From the NCBI RefSeq assembly GCF_007002745.1, contig NZ_SGNY01000001.1, positions 496,001 to 560,000 on the forward strand: DNA of 64,000 bases. Direction: 5' to 3'. Below, in pieces: positions 35,518 through 45,287 of the stretch. Within the stretch, counting starts at the first letter, position 1; every line of letters starts with the position of its first letter. The position numbers and the translations under genes were made by a program. Origin of the DNA: Martinezella rhizogenes (lineage in GTDB: Bacteria; Pseudomonadota; Alphaproteobacteria; Rhizobiales; Rhizobiaceae). The notes under the pieces were generated by a model. It did no database searches. It was not told the origin of the DNA and was given only the letters and a program-made list of their open reading frames with translations.

Positions 35518-36587
35518 AGGCCGAGAGTACCCTTGTAGATCGTGCCATGCGCGCCCTCTTGCCGGGCGACCATGCGGCCGAGCGGGAACACGGTTTCGCC
35601 TTCCGCCGTCAGCGCATCGGTAACCTTGGCAGCATTTTCAGCCGAAACGACCACGATCATGCCGACGCCGCAATTGAAGGTGCGCAGCATTTCCTTGGCC
35701 TCGACGCCGCCGGTCTTTGCTAGCCACGAGAAGACCGCCGGAACCTTGATCGCATCGAGATCGATCTCGGCGGCGAGATGTTTGGGCAGAACGCGCGGAA
35801 TATTCTCGGGGAAACCACCGCCGGTAATATGCGCCAGCGCCTTCAGCGCGCCGGTCTCACGGATCGCCTTCAGAAGCGGCTTCACATAAATGCGTGTCGG
35901 TGTCAGCAGTGCTTCACCAAGCTTCTTGCCTTCGGCAAAGGGGGCAGGGGCGTCCCAGCCTAGACCGGAAACCGAAACGATCTTGCGCACCAGCGAAAAG
36001 CCGTTGGAGTGAACGCCGGAGGAAGACAGGCCGAGAATGACGTCACCTTCGGCAATGTCGCCAGCCGGCAGAAGCTGGCCGCGTTCGGCCGCACCCACGG
36101 CAAAGCCTGCGAGATCATAGTCACCGTCGGAATACATGCCGGGCATCTCGGCGGTTTCGCCGCCAATCAGCGCACAGCCGGATTCGCGGCAACCGGCAGC
36201 GATGCCGGAAACGATGGCCGCACCTTGATCCGGGTCGAGCTTGCCGGTGGCGAAATAATCAAGAAAGAACAGCGGCTCGGCGCCCTGAACGACGAGATCG
36301 TTGACGCACATGGCAACGAGGTCGATGCCGACCGTATCGTGATAATCCGCGTCGATGGCGATCTTCAGCTTGGTGCCGACGCCGTCATTGGCGGCCACCA
36401 GAACCGGATCGGTAAAACCAGCCGCCTTCAGATCGAACAGGCCGCCGAAGCCGCCAATTTCGCCATCTGCGCCGGGACGCCGTGTCGAGCGCACCGCCGG
36501 TTTGATCTTTTCGACCATCAGATTGCCGGCGTCGATATCCACACCTGCGTCACTATAGGTAAGACCGTTCTTGCCCGACTGGCTCAT
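35514..36587 (-). CDS. purM: Phosphoribosylformylglycinamidine cyclo-ligase
   Basis: A 357-residue AIR synthetase, forming aminoimidazole ribotide with ATP. It begins [20 protein letters not shown] and has [31 protein letters not shown] and [14 protein letters not shown]. It is upstream of purN and overlaps it by 4 bp, the usual alphaproteobacterial pair. ATG 36587 fits the family and follows GGAGACGAGAG; the frame runs upstream to 36710 without family similarity. Confidence 0.97.
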   Translation of the reverse strand: MSQSGKNGLTYSDAGVDIDAGNLMVEKIKPAVRSTRRPGADGEIGGFGGLFDLKAAGFTDPVLVAANDGVGTKLKIAIDADYHDTVGIDLVAMCVNDLVVQGAEPLFFLDYFATGKLDPDQGAAIVSGIAAGCRESGCALIGGETAEMPGMYSDGDYDLAGFAVGAAERGQLLPAGDIAEGDVILGLSSSGVHSNGFSLVRKIVSVSGLGWDAPAPFAEGKKLGEALLTPTRIYVKPLLKAIRETGALKALAHITGGGFPENIPRVLPKHLAAEIDLDAIKVPAVFSWLAKTGGVEAKEMLRTFNCGVGMIVVVSAENAAKVTDALTAEGETVFPLGRMVARQEGAHGTIYKGTLGL

Positions 36588-36710
36588 GGCTCTCGTCTCC
36601 GCTGGTTCCTTTGGCGTCGCCATTCGCACGGGACGGGGCCTGATGCAAGGGTTTGAGTGGCAAAAGCTCCGGTTTTTAACGGCTTTGGCAGGGCTTGCGG
36701 TGTGAGACAC

Positions 36711-37505
36711 TCATGATGCCGGCGAAGCGACGCGACAGACGAGATTAAGCAACCCGTCATTGGACGTATCGGAATTTTTCTCGATCGGTCGGCCGTTCTC
36801 GCCGAAACGGGCGACGATTTCGAAACCCGCCGCTTCCAGCTGGCGGGTCTGGGCGGCAAGGTCGATGAAATAAAACAGGCCGCTCCAGCGATGCGCCTGA
36901 TCCACCAGAATGGCGTATTCAGGTGTCTGCCGGGTGGCGGCCTGCAGGCGCAGATAGTTTATCCAGCTTTGCGGATGCAGCGAATTCACCACTTCCCGCG
37001 GGTGCCAGGATCGCCGATGCAACGGCATGCCGCCGGCGCGTTTCCATTGCCGGTTATGAAATGAGAAGATGAAATAACCGCCGGGCGCCAGAATGCTGCT
37101 GATGGCATGGATGATGGCGAGCCGATCCTCATGGCCGAAGGCGCTTAAAATCGCGAGCGCCCCGAGCACGCAGTCGAAACGCTCCGCGCCGAATTGCCCG
37201 ATCGCCCGCACATCCATGTCGAGAAAGGTGGCTGCCGGAAAATTGCGCCGCGCCAGCGCCAGCATGGGTTGCGAACGGTCGATGCCGATATAGTCACCCA
37301 CCAGCGGCAGAAGCGGCTTCGTCGTCCGGCCAGTGCCGACCCCGAGATCAAGCAGCCGTTTGCCGGCATAGGCATGGCGAAACTGGTCTAGAATAATGCG
37401 TTCGGCCGGATAAAGCTGCTGGTTGTCGTACCACTCGGCAATGTCGGGGTGATCGAAAAGACCGGCGTTATGTTCCGCGATGCCATTTTCACTGGTGCCT
37501 TGCAT
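36711..37505 (-). CDS. Class I SAM-dependent methyltransferase
   Basis: A 264-residue methyltransferase with the SAM motif LLDLGVGTGRTTKPLL, an acidic ribose-binding position in YIGIDRS, and DMDVRAIGQF followed by FDCVLGALAIL. The C-terminal half is Arg-rich and lacks a specific recognised domain. GGAGG lies 5 bases before the ATG. It is upstream of purM on the same strand with a 123-bp gap. Substrate unknown; such genes near lipid or sugar pathways can methylate small molecules, but no context supports one here. Confidence 0.82.
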   Translation of the reverse strand: MQGTSENGIAEHNAGLFDHPDIAEWYDNQQLYPAERIILDQFRHAYAGKRLLDLGVGTGRTTKPLLPLVGDYIGIDRSQPMLALARRNFPAATFLDMDVRAIGQFGAERFDCVLGALAILSAFGHEDRLAIIHAISSILAPGGYFIFSFHNRQWKRAGGMPLHRRSWHPREVVNSLHPQSWINYLRLQAATRQTPEYAILVDQAHRWSGLFYFIDLAAQTRQLEAAGFEIVARFGENGRPIEKNSDTSNDGLLNLVCRVASPAS

Positions 37506-37516
37506 CGTGCCTCCGG

Positions 37517-37780
37517 TTGCCGGACATCACAGAGCGCTGCGGGCTCGCCCGACTATTATTTTATATTTGTCTAATATTGGCGGTCGGTCAACCTGCCGTT
37601 GCGGCCCAAAGCCCCGGAAAGGCGGGATTTTGCCGACTGGACGAGTTTGCATTGGAAAAAGATAACCAGGCCTGGGTGCTCCGGCGGCCCGTGCGCAGCC
37701 GCAGCGGTCTTGACCATAAGCATATGGGCATCCTATCTCCATCTTGGGCGGTGACGGCACGGCGACAAGAGGATGAATGA
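37517..37780 (+). CDS. Possible small exported protein upstream of perM
   Basis: An 87-codon frame from TTG 37517 ends exactly where perM begins (TGA at 37778-37780, ATG at 37781). The first 30 residues read like a signal peptide (LLFYICLILAVGQPAVAAQ), then a basic region with no known domain. There is no good ribosome binding site before the TTG, and the frame may be chance. In related genomes other genes occur at this position. It is listed only as a candidate. Confidence 0.25.
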   Translation: MPDITERCGLARLLFYICLILAVGQPAVAAQSPGKAGFCRLDEFALEKDNQAWVLRRPVRSRSGLDHKHMGILSPSWAVTARRQEDE

Positions 37781-38938
37781 ATGCAACCCCATGTAAGCGG
37801 CATGAGCCTGCGCCGGCAGGTATTTTTCTGGATCGGCGTGCTTGCCGTCTTTGTCCTTTTCCTGATGGTCTTCAGCTCCATTCTGCTGCCCTTCGTGGCC
37901 GGCATGGCGCTTGCCTATTTTCTTGACCCGGTTGCCGACTGGCTGGAGCGTCGCGGTCTCAACCGGCTAATGGCGACGGTCGTCATTCTCGTCTCCTTCG
38001 TGCTGATCTTCGCACTGTCGCTCATCATCATCATTCCGCTCATCGCCGCCCAGGCCTCGGAATTCATCACCCGTATCCCGCAATATATCTCGTCCCTGCA
38101 ACAGTTGATTGCCGGTGCCGATACCAACCTGCTGCCGGACTGGGTGAGCAACCAGATCGACGCCGTGAAGGAGAATTTCTCCAAGCTCCTCACCGAAGGC
38201 GCCGGTTTCATCGGCACGCTGCTGACGCAGATCTGGAACTCCGGCAAATCGCTGGTCGATGTCGTGTCGCTGCTGGTCGTCACCCCCGTTGTCGCCTTTT
38301 ACCTGCTGCTCGACTGGGACCGGATGATCGACAAGGTCGACAGCTGGATACCGCGCGACTACGTGCATACCGTCCGCCAGATCGCCCGCGACATGGACAA
38401 GACGATTGCCGGTTTCGTGCGCGGGCAGGGGTCGCTCTGCATCATTCTCGGTGTTTATTATGCCGTTGGCCTGTCGCTGGTGGGCTTGAATTTCGGCCTG
38501 CTGATCGGTCTTTTCTCCGGCCTCATCAGCTTCATTCCCTATATCGGCTCCATGGTCGGCCTCATCCTTGCCGTCGGTGTCGCCATCGTGCAGTTCTGGC
38601 CGGATTACATCTATGTGTTTCTCACACTTGCCGTGTTCTTTTCCGGCCAGTTCATCGAAGGCAATATCCTGCAGCCGAAGCTCGTGGGCAAAAGCGTCGG
38701 TCTGCATCCGGTATGGCTGATGTTCGCTTTGTTCGCCTTTGGCGCATTGTTCGGTTTCGTCGGTCTTCTGGTCGCGGTTCCGGCGGCTGCCGCCGTCGGC
38801 GTGCTTGTCCGCTTCGCATTGTCGCGGTATCTTGAAAGCGATCTCTACCACGGACACGCTGCCAACCTTCCATGGGACGCCAATCCTGGCCCGGAAGAAA
38901 AGGAAACGCCCTCCGCCAAGGTGGATGGTCAGGGCTGA
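37781..38938 (+). CDS. AI-2E family transporter / PerM-type permease
   Basis: A 385-residue UPF0118 membrane protein with about eight helices: a pair at the N-terminus (VFFWIGVLAVFVLFLMVFS), a long soluble region (about 90-150) and a membrane-rich C-terminal half with LGVYYAVGLSLVGLNFGLLI, PYIGSMVGLILAVGVAIVQF and VFFSGQFIEGNILQPKLVG. The family includes TqsA and PerM; the substrate is unproven. AGAGGA stands 8 bases before ATG. It ends 2 bp before hdaA, so the two are co-transcribed, a fixed pairing in Rhizobiales. Confidence 0.88.
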   Translation: MQPHVSGMSLRRQVFFWIGVLAVFVLFLMVFSSILLPFVAGMALAYFLDPVADWLERRGLNRLMATVVILVSFVLIFALSLIIIIPLIAAQASEFITRIPQYISSLQQLIAGADTNLLPDWVSNQIDAVKENFSKLLTEGAGFIGTLLTQIWNSGKSLVDVVSLLVVTPVVAFYLLLDWDRMIDKVDSWIPRDYVHTVRQIARDMDKTIAGFVRGQGSLCIILGVYYAVGLSLVGLNFGLLIGLFSGLISFIPYIGSMVGLILAVGVAIVQFWPDYIYVFLTLAVFFSGQFIEGNILQPKLVGKSVGLHPVWLMFALFAFGALFGFVGLLVAVPAAAAVGVLVRFALSRYLESDLYHGHAANLPWDANPGPEEKETPSAKVDGQG

Positions 38939-38940
38939 CG

Positions 38941-39669
38941 ATGACTGACCCAATCAAAACCGATAACGCCCGGTCGAAGGCCGAGCAGCTGCCGCTCGCA
39001 TTCTCACACCAGGCCGCCTCCGGCCGGGAGGATCTCCTCGTGTCCGCGTCGCTTGCGGCCGCGGTCAGCCTTGTCGATGAATGGCCGAACTGGCGCGCGC
39101 CGGTCGTCGTGCTGGCCGGGCCACCCGGCTCGGGAAAATCGCATCTCGCCAATATCTGGAAAAACATTGCCGGCGCCCGGGATATCCACCCGCAGGCCGG
39201 CGGTGATGCCGCGCGTGCGGCCGAGAACGGACCCGTTCTTTTCGAGGATGCCGACCGCCGCGGTTTTGACGACACCGAACTCTTCCATGTCATCAACAGC
39301 GTGCGCCAGCACGGCACGACGCTTTTGATGACAAGCCGGCAATGGCCGGCTGCATGGCCGGTAACGCTGCCGGACCTGCGCTCGCGCCTGAAGGCCGTGA
39401 CGGTGGTGGAGACCGGCGAACCGGATGAGGGGCTGCTGGCGCAGGTGCTGGTAAAACTCTTCGCCGACCGGCAGCTTTACATGGATGACAAACTCATAGG
39501 TTACATCGTCAATAGAATGGAGCGCTCGCTTGATACGGCCCAGACGATTGTGGACCGCATCGACAGGCTGGCGCTTGCGCGCGGAACGAGAATAACCCGC
39601 CCGCTGGCAGCGGAAGTCCTCAATGCGATGGACAGCGCCGCGGCGGGCAGCGAGCTGGACATCGATTGA
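38941..39669 (+). CDS. hdaA: DnaA-homologous regulatory inactivator HdaA
   Basis: A 242-residue AAA+ protein similar to DnaA domain III and E. coli Hda. The clamp-binding motif QLPLAF near residue 16 recruits the beta sliding clamp, so that HdaA stimulates hydrolysis of DnaA-ATP after initiation. The Walker A region is [13 protein letters not shown] and the arginine-finger region lies in the [10 protein letters not shown] segment. It starts 2 bp after the perM stop. The following ppk gene begins 56 bp later, so perM-hdaA-ppk-ppx is likely one unit. Confidence 0.94.
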   Translation: MTDPIKTDNARSKAEQLPLAFSHQAASGREDLLVSASLAAAVSLVDEWPNWRAPVVVLAGPPGSGKSHLANIWKNIAGARDIHPQAGGDAARAAENGPVLFEDADRRGFDDTELFHVINSVRQHGTTLLMTSRQWPAAWPVTLPDLRSRLKAVTVVETGEPDEGLLAQVLVKLFADRQLYMDDKLIGYIVNRMERSLDTAQTIVDRIDRLALARGTRITRPLAAEVLNAMDSAAAGSELDID

Positions 39670-39725
39670 CGACTGTCACAGTTCCGTCGTCAAACTGTTA
39701 TACGGGCAAGAAGGACGATCACGCG

Positions 39726-41972
39726 ATGCAACAGGATCACGGGACGGAAATTGGTCAGGGGATGGAACAGGGCATGGACGCAGTAGCGCAGGACAACTTC
39801 GACAAGGTTCAGCCGGTGACCGAGGGCGAGAGCCTCTGGGATAGCCCCGCCCGTTTCGTCAACCGTGAATTCTCCTGGCTCCAGTTCAACCGTCGCGTTC
39901 TTGAAGAAACGCTGAATACGGATCATCCGCTTCTGGAGCGGCTGCGTTTCCTCTCCATCTCTGCCGCCAACCTCGATGAATTCTTCATGGTCCGCGTCGC
40001 CGGCCTCGAAGGCCAGGTTCGCCAGAAGATCACCGTGCGGACGCCGGATGGCAAGACGCCGGCCGAGCAGCTGGAAGATATTCTGAAAGAAATCGACAAT
40101 CTGCAGATGGAGCAGCAGGCCTCGCTCGCCGTGCTGCAGCAATATCTCGCCAAGGAAGAAATCTTCGTCGTGCGGCCTGCCGCACTGTCCGATGCCGACC
40201 GCACCTGGCTTGGCACCGAATTCGAAGAGCGCATCTTCCCGGTGCTGACGCCGCTGTCCATCGACCCCGCGCACCCGTTCCCCTTCATTCCCAACCTCGG
40301 CTTCTCGATGGGCCTGCAGCTCGACAGCGTCAACGGCCGCGAGCCGATGACCGCGCTCCTGCGCCTGCCACCCGCACTCGACCGCTTCGTGCGCCTGCCG
40401 GATGACAAGAACGCCATTCGTTACATCACGCTTGAAGATGTGGTCGGCCTGTTCATCCACCGGCTTTATCCCGGTTATACGGTCCGCGGCTTCGGCACCT
40501 TCCGCATCATTCGCGACAGCGATATCGAGGTGGAGGAAGAGGCGGAAGATCTGGTTCGTTTCTTCGAAAGCGCGCTGAAGCGCCGCCGTCGCGGCTCCGT
40601 TATCCGCATCGAGACCGACAGCGAAATGCCGCAGTCGCTGCGCCAGTTCGTGGTGCATGAGCTTGGCGTGCCGGATAACCGCGTCGCGGTTCTGCCGGGT
40701 CTTCTGGCGCTCAACACCATTTCGGAAATCGTGCGCGCGCCGCGCGACGACCTGAAATTCGAGCCTTACAACGCGCGTTTCCCCGAGCGTGTACGCGAAC
40801 ATGCCGGCGATTGCCTCGCCGCCATCCGCGAAAAGGACATGGTGGTTCACCACCCCTATGAAAGCTTCGACGTGGTCGTGCAGTTCCTGCTGCAGGCAGC
40901 GCGCGATCCCGAAGTTCTCGCCATCAAGCAGACGCTTTACCGTACTTCCAATGACAGCCCGATCGTCCGTGCGCTGATTGACGCGGCCGAAGCCGGCAAA
41001 TCCGTCACCGCTCTGGTGGAATTGAAGGCACGCTTTGACGAAGAAGCCAACATCCGCTGGGCGCGCGATCTGGAGCGTGCCGGCGTGCAGGTGGTGTTCG
41101 GCTTCATCGAACTGAAAACCCACGCCAAGATGTCGATGGTGGTGCGCCGCGAGGACGGCAAGCTCAGAACCTATTGCCATCTCGGCACGGGCAACTATCA
41201 CCCGATCACGGCCAAGATTTACACCGACCTGTCCTTCTTCACCTGCAACCCGAAGATCGCCCACGACATGGCGAATATCTTCAACTTCATCACCGGTTAT
41301 GGTGAGCCGGAAGAGGGCATGAAGCTGGCGATTTCGCCCTATACGCTGCGCTCACGCATCGTGAAGCACATCAATGAAGAGATCGAGCACGCCAAGCGCG
41401 GTGCGCCGGCGGCGATCTGGATGAAGATGAATTCGCTGGTCGACCCTGAAATTATCGATTCGCTTTACCGCGCCAGCGCTGCCGGTGTGGAGATTGATCT
41501 GGTGATCCGCGGCATCTGCTGCCTGCGCCCGCAGGTGGCCGGTCTTTCCGACAATATCCGCGTCAAATCCATCGTCGGCCGCTTCCTCGAACACAGCCGG
41601 ATTTTCTGCTTCGGCAACGGTTTCGGCCTGCCGTCCGACAAGGCGCTGGTCTATATCGGCTCGGCCGACATGATGCCGCGCAACCTTGATCGCCGTGTCG
41701 AAACGCTGGTGCCGCTCACCAATCCCACCGTGCACGAGCAGGTTCTTTCACAGATTATGCTGGGCAATCTCATTGACAACCAGCAGAGCTACGAGATACT
41801 TGCGGACGGAACGTCGAGGCGCATCGAGGTGCGTAAAGGCGAAGAACCGTTCAACGCGCAGCACTATTTCATGACCAATCCCAGCCTTTCCGGACGTGGT
41901 GAAGCCTTGAAATCCAGTGCGCCCAAATTGATTGCCGGGTTGATTTCTTCCCGCAAGAAACAGGCTGAATGA
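39726..41972 (+). CDS. ppk: Polyphosphate kinase 1
   Basis: A 748-residue PPK1, which makes long-chain polyphosphate from ATP. The N-terminal domain begins with [18 protein letters not shown]; the catalytic phospholipase D-like domains contain the phosphohistidine in [13 protein letters not shown] and the second His/Arg motif in [15 protein letters not shown]. The extra N-terminal 30 residues (Asp/Gln-rich) are not conserved. ATG 39726 is preceded by AAGGA 10 bases upstream; a TTG at 39666 is in frame but unlikely. It overlaps ppx by 4 bp. Confidence 0.97.
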   Translation: MQQDHGTEIGQGMEQGMDAVAQDNFDKVQPVTEGESLWDSPARFVNREFSWLQFNRRVLEETLNTDHPLLERLRFLSISAANLDEFFMVRVAGLEGQVRQKITVRTPDGKTPAEQLEDILKEIDNLQMEQQASLAVLQQYLAKEEIFVVRPAALSDADRTWLGTEFEERIFPVLTPLSIDPAHPFPFIPNLGFSMGLQLDSVNGREPMTALLRLPPALDRFVRLPDDKNAIRYITLEDVVGLFIHRLYPGYTVRGFGTFRIIRDSDIEVEEEAEDLVRFFESALKRRRRGSVIRIETDSEMPQSLRQFVVHELGVPDNRVAVLPGLLALNTISEIVRAPRDDLKFEPYNARFPERVREHAGDCLAAIREKDMVVHHPYESFDVVVQFLLQAARDPEVLAIKQTLYRTSNDSPIVRALIDAAEAGKSVTALVELKARFDEEANIRWARDLERAGVQVVFGFIELKTHAKMSMVVRREDGKLRTYCHLGTGNYHPITAKIYTDLSFFTCNPKIAHDMANIFNFITGYGEPEEGMKLAISPYTLRSRIVKHINEEIEHAKRGAPAAIWMKMNSLVDPEIIDSLYRASAAGVEIDLVIRGICCLRPQVAGLSDNIRVKSIVGRFLEHSRIFCFGNGFGLPSDKALVYIGSADMMPRNLDRRVETLVPLTNPTVHEQVLSQIMLGNLIDNQQSYEILADGTSRRIEVRKGEEPFNAQHYFMTNPSLSGRGEALKSSAPKLIAGLISSRKKQAE

Positions 41973-43492
41973 CTCGATCAGAAGCACAGGGGCGGCTGAC
42001 CGGCCTTGCCCCCGTTTCCGTCATAGATATTGGTTCGAACTCCGTTCGTCTTGTCGTATATGAAGGTCTCTCCCGCGCGCCCGCGGTGCTGTTCAACGAA
42101 AAGGTCCTTTGCGGTCTTGGCAAAGGACTGGCACTGACGGGCCGCATGCATGAGGAAGGTGTCAGCCGGGCACTGATGGCGCTCAGGCGTTTCCATGCGC
42201 TTTCCGAACAGGCGCAGGCACAGGAACTTTATGTGCTGGCGACGGCGGCGGCGCGCGAAGCGGAAAACGGTCCGGATTTCATCCGCGAGGCAGAAGCGAT
42301 TCTCGGCTGCGAAGTCGAGGTGCTGTCAGGCGAAAAGGAAGCGCTTTATTCCGCTTACGGGGTGATCAGCGGTTTCCATGATCCGGATGGCATTGCCGGC
42401 GACCTGGGCGGCGGTTCGCTCGAACTCATCGATATCAAGGGCAAAAGCTGCGGCGAGGGCATTACCCTGCCGCTCGGTGGCCTGAGGCTTTCCGAGCAAT
42501 CGGATGGTTCGCTCGAAAAAGCAGCGACCATTGCCAGAAAGCACGTCAAATCCTTTGCAAAGCTGCTGACGGCGGGTGAGGGACGCACCTTTTATGCCGT
42601 AGGCGGCACATGGCGAAACATCGCCAAGCTGCACATGGAAATCACCGGTTACCCGCTGCATATGATGCAGGGATATGAATTGCCGCTGGAGGAAATGCTG
42701 AATTTTCTGGAGGAGGTCATTCTCTCCAGAGACAGCAAGGATCCCGCCTGGCAGGCGGTTTCCAAGAACCGCCGTTCGCTTCTGCCCTTCGGCGCCATCG
42801 CCATGCGCGAGGTTCTGAAGGTGATGAAGCCGGCAAAGATCGCCTTTTCCGCGCAGGGCGTGCGCGAAGGTTATCTCTATTCGCTGCTGACGGAAACGGA
42901 GCGTGATCTGGACCCGCTGCTGGTCACGGCCGACGAACTTGCCATCCTGCGCGCCCGTTCGCCCGAACATGCGCGTGAACTGGCGGATTGGAGCGGCCGC
43001 ACCTTTCCTGTCTTCGGCATCGACGAGACGGAAGAAGAAAGTCGTTACCGCCAGGCGGCCTGCCTTCTCGCCGATATCAGCTGGCGCGCCCATCCTGACT
43101 ATCGCGGCCTGCAGGCGCTCAATATCATCGCCCACTCCTCCTTCGTCGCAATTACCCATCCTGGCCGAGCCTATATAGCGCTTGCCAATTATTATCGCTT
43201 CGAGGGACTGAACGACAACGGCACCACCGAGCCGCTGGCGGCCATGGCAGGTGACCGGCTGCTGGAACTCGGCAAATTGCTCGGCGGCCTGCTGCGCGTC
43301 GTTTACCTGTTCTCGGCCTCGATGCCGGGCGTTGTCGACCATCTGAAATTCCGCAAATCCACCAATCCCGATCTCGATCTGGAATTCGTGGTGCCGCATG
43401 ATTACTGCGATTTTGCCGGCGAGCGTCTGGACGGGCGTTTGCAGCAGCTGGCGAAGCTGACGGGCAAGCGGCTGGCGTTCGTGTTCGAGTAA
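41969..43492 (+). CDS. ppx: Exopolyphosphatase (Ppx/GppA family)
   Basis: A 507-residue phosphatase of the ASKHA fold. The actin-like motifs are [14 protein letters not shown] near residue 18 and [13 protein letters not shown] near 140, with the catalytic Glu in the [11 protein letters not shown] segment. The C-terminal HD-like domain (about 310-500) contains [13 protein letters not shown]. Its start overlaps ppk by 4 bp, so synthesis and breakdown of polyphosphate are expressed together. Substrate preference between polyphosphate and pppGpp cannot be told from the sequence. Confidence 0.94.
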   Translation: MTRSEAQGRLTGLAPVSVIDIGSNSVRLVVYEGLSRAPAVLFNEKVLCGLGKGLALTGRMHEEGVSRALMALRRFHALSEQAQAQELYVLATAAAREAENGPDFIREAEAILGCEVEVLSGEKEALYSAYGVISGFHDPDGIAGDLGGGSLELIDIKGKSCGEGITLPLGGLRLSEQSDGSLEKAATIARKHVKSFAKLLTAGEGRTFYAVGGTWRNIAKLHMEITGYPLHMMQGYELPLEEMLNFLEEVILSRDSKDPAWQAVSKNRRSLLPFGAIAMREVLKVMKPAKIAFSAQGVREGYLYSLLTETERDLDPLLVTADELAILRARSPEHARELADWSGRTFPVFGIDETEEESRYRQAACLLADISWRAHPDYRGLQALNIIAHSSFVAITHPGRAYIALANYYRFEGLNDNGTTEPLAAMAGDRLLELGKLLGGLLRVVYLFSASMPGVVDHLKFRKSTNPDLDLEFVVPHDYCDFAGERLDGRLQQLAKLTGKRLAFVFE

Positions 43493-43500
43493 TAAGAGTT

Positions 43501-44157
43501 TTATTTTGCGACAGGCGTGGGTGACGCAGACCAGCGCTCGCAAAAGGCTTCGATGTCGCTCGACTGAAAATCGGCAAGCCGCGCCATGATTGTCTCGAAT
43601 GGCCAGTCCCACCACGCGATGGCGGCGAGCTGGCGCGCTATGGATCGCGAAAACCGCTCGCGAATGATTTTCGCGGGAACACCGCCAACGATGGTGTAGG
43701 ACGGCACGTCCTTGGTAACGACCGCACCGGCTGCCAGCACGGCGCCGTCTCCAACCCTTACACCCGGCAACACAATAACTCCGTGTCCAATCCAGACATC
43801 GTTACCGATGACGGATCGGTCCTGCTTTCGCCGGTCGAAAAACGCGTCGTCACGAACGGCATCCGCCGAGTAATATTCCGGGCAGTAGCTGAAACGATGC
43901 ATGGAAGGCCGGTCCATCGGATGGTTGGGAGCGCCTATCCGCACCTCCGCGGCAATGGCGCAGAACTTTCCGATCGTCGCATCACCAACCATGCAACGGG
44001 GTCCCAGATACGAGTAGTCGCCGAGATCGGTATTGTTCAGGGCTGTATCCGCCAAGATTTCACAGCATTTGCCGATGCCTGAATCCCTGATACTCGCTGT
44101 TGAATGGACAACGGTTTCTGCGATTTTTGGGCGATTGAATTGTGCGGTCGAATCCAT
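43501..44157 (-). CDS. Hexapeptide-repeat acetyltransferase, phosphonate-metabolism type
   Basis: A 218-residue left-handed beta-helix enzyme. Hexapeptide repeats run from about 45 to 170 ([40 protein letters not shown]), with the XAT-type [16 protein letters not shown] insert carrying the catalytic His. The C-terminal helix [11 protein letters not shown] resembles the phosphonate-utilisation transferase of rhizobial phn clusters. No phn gene is nearby, so acetylation of an aminoalkyl-phosphonate or another amine is only a guess. The GGAGA site 5 bases before the ATG is inside a 9-bp hairpin. It is convergent with ppx. Confidence 0.85.
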   Translation of the reverse strand: MDSTAQFNRPKIAETVVHSTASIRDSGIGKCCEILADTALNNTDLGDYSYLGPRCMVGDATIGKFCAIAAEVRIGAPNHPMDRPSMHRFSYCPEYYSADAVRDDAFFDRRKQDRSVIGNDVWIGHGVIVLPGVRVGDGAVLAAGAVVTKDVPSYTIVGGVPAKIIRERFSRSIARQLAAIAWWDWPFETIMARLADFQSSDIEAFCERWSASPTPVAK

Positions 44158-44162
44158 GTCAG

Positions 44163-44192
44163 TCTCCGGATTTGCGTCTGCCTATCCGGAGA
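44163..44192 (-). promoter_or_regulatory. Hairpin over the acetyltransferase ribosome binding site
   Basis: TCTCCGGAT (44163-44171) and ATCCGGAGA (44184-44192) are perfect inverted repeats around a 12-base loop. In the mRNA, the downstream arm contains GGAGA, five bases before the ATG at 44157, so folding would hide the Shine-Dalgarno sequence. It could be a translational switch or a protein-binding dyad. Confidence 0.5.
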
Positions 44193-44330
44193 TGATGAAG
44201 GGCCTGTGACGGTAAATCTTAAGAGGAGCCCGGTTGCGCCAGCTGCTGCTGTTAAAGATCAACCCTGTTGGTCACTCGTATCGTGCAAAACCTGCCTTCA
44301 GACTGAAAGTCAGGAAGAGGGCATGTGCCG

Positions 44331-44678
44331 TCAGTCGTGAGATGCATCCGCCTTCGCCTGGCTCTTGGTCCAGTAATGGTCGGATATGTTTTGCGCATTC
44401 CGGATGATGTGGGATGCGACTTCAGGGTCTCCGCCTTCGAAGGTTTCCCCGTCGGCTCCGCATAACCGCAGGAAGAGCTGCTGATGCGCGGTGGCGACAA
44501 AATATTCATAGGCGGGAGGCTCAATATCGGAGCCAATGGCCTGCAGCTCTTCGGCGGCCTTCGTGCTGGCGCGCTCAAGCGCCGCGTAAATTGCAGCCAT
44601 CAAAGCTTCTTCTGTTTGTTCAAATATATCCTGAGCTTGCCGTTCGGCCGGTGTCAGGATGGGGCAGCTGTCATTCAC
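44331..44678 (-). CDS. Hypothetical protein
   Basis: A 115-residue soluble, acidic protein without recognised domain. It has helical segments (AERQAQDIFEQTEEALMAAI, KAAEELQAIG) and two Cys. A GTG at 44678 preceded by AGGAG nine bases upstream is preferred over the ATG at 44723. It runs in the same direction as the acetyltransferase 173 bp downstream. Codon use looks coding, but no function can be proposed. Confidence 0.55.
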   Translation of the reverse strand: MNDSCPILTPAERQAQDIFEQTEEALMAAIYAALERASTKAAEELQAIGSDIEPPAYEYFVATAHQQLFLRLCGADGETFEGGDPEVASHIIRNAQNISDHYWTKSQAKADASHD

Positions 44679-44781
44679 GGGGCATTTCTCCTCTTGGTGC
44701 GCCTCGTTTCGCTGCCCGATCATATGTCATGGATTGTGTCCGCATTGCGGGAAAGCCAGTCCCACCATATTTTTAAGTGGA

Positions 44782-45129
44782 TCAACCGTGCCCCAGCGCC
44801 TTCCTGATGCAGGCGCTGAGATAGGCATATTGCAGCGGCGTAATCTTTGCCATCGCTTCGGTGCGGGTGGCGGGTCTGTCCTGATAACCGACGGGAATAT
44901 CAAACTGGGCGAAGGTGAAATCCCAGCGAATGTCATCGACGATATTGTAGAAATGTTCGGCGCCGCTGACGGCGGTTTTGGCGATCTCACCGCCGAAAAT
45001 ATCCTGAACCACCAGAGCGGTGACGCTGCCCTGTCCACGGGCGGGGTTTTCCCGCGACCACAGACTGCTGGTCTCGCCCGACCAGCTTTTCCTCAGCGCA
45101 TAATAAAGTCGTTCGGCATGATCCTGCAT
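44782..45129 (-). CDS. YunG family protein
   Basis: A 115-residue protein resembling the YunG family of unknown function: LYYALRKSWSGETSSLWS, then ENPARGQGSVTALVVQDIFG, HFYNIVDDIRWDFTFAQF. The pattern of an N-terminal Trp-Ser helix, a Gly-Gln motif and an Asp-Phe motif suggests a small papain-like or DUF fold, though the usual Cys after GQ is a Gly here. It lies between the hypothetical gene and the phytase-like gene on the same strand. Confidence 0.65.
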   Translation of the reverse strand: MQDHAERLYYALRKSWSGETSSLWSRENPARGQGSVTALVVQDIFGGEIAKTAVSGAEHFYNIVDDIRWDFTFAQFDIPVGYQDRPATRTEAMAKITPLQYAYLSACIRKALGHG

Positions 45130-45179
45130 GAAGGGGTCTTTCCCGTTTCGGAGCCGGGCTCCGGGTCAGGCATGACTGG

Positions 45180-45228
45180 AAAAAAGCGGAGCGCCGCGCC
45201 TCCTCTGGAGGCTGCAACGACGCTCCGC
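45180..45228 (-). terminator. Terminator of the phytase-like esterase gene
   Basis: On the minus strand GCGGAGCG (45228-45221) pairs with CGCTCCGC (45193-45186), and is followed by six T residues. A smaller CCTCC/GGAGG stem is nested inside. It is about 60 bp after the stop of the leftward esterase-like gene. Confidence 0.75.
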
Positions 45229-45256
45229 CCTGTTGAATATGCGCGGTCGCGCGGGT

Positions 45257-45280
45257 GGTGCCGGAACCAGTTCCGGCACC
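45257..45280 (+). terminator. Perfect 10-bp hairpin with plus-strand T-run
   Basis: GGTGCCGGAA (45257-45266) and TTCCGGCACC (45271-45280) pair perfectly around CCAG and are followed on the plus strand by GTTTTT. It sits 7 bp after the stop of the minus-strand esterase gene. The T-run faces the plus strand, where no gene has just ended, so it may block antisense transcription. Confidence 0.5.
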
Positions 45281-45287
45281 GTTTTTC

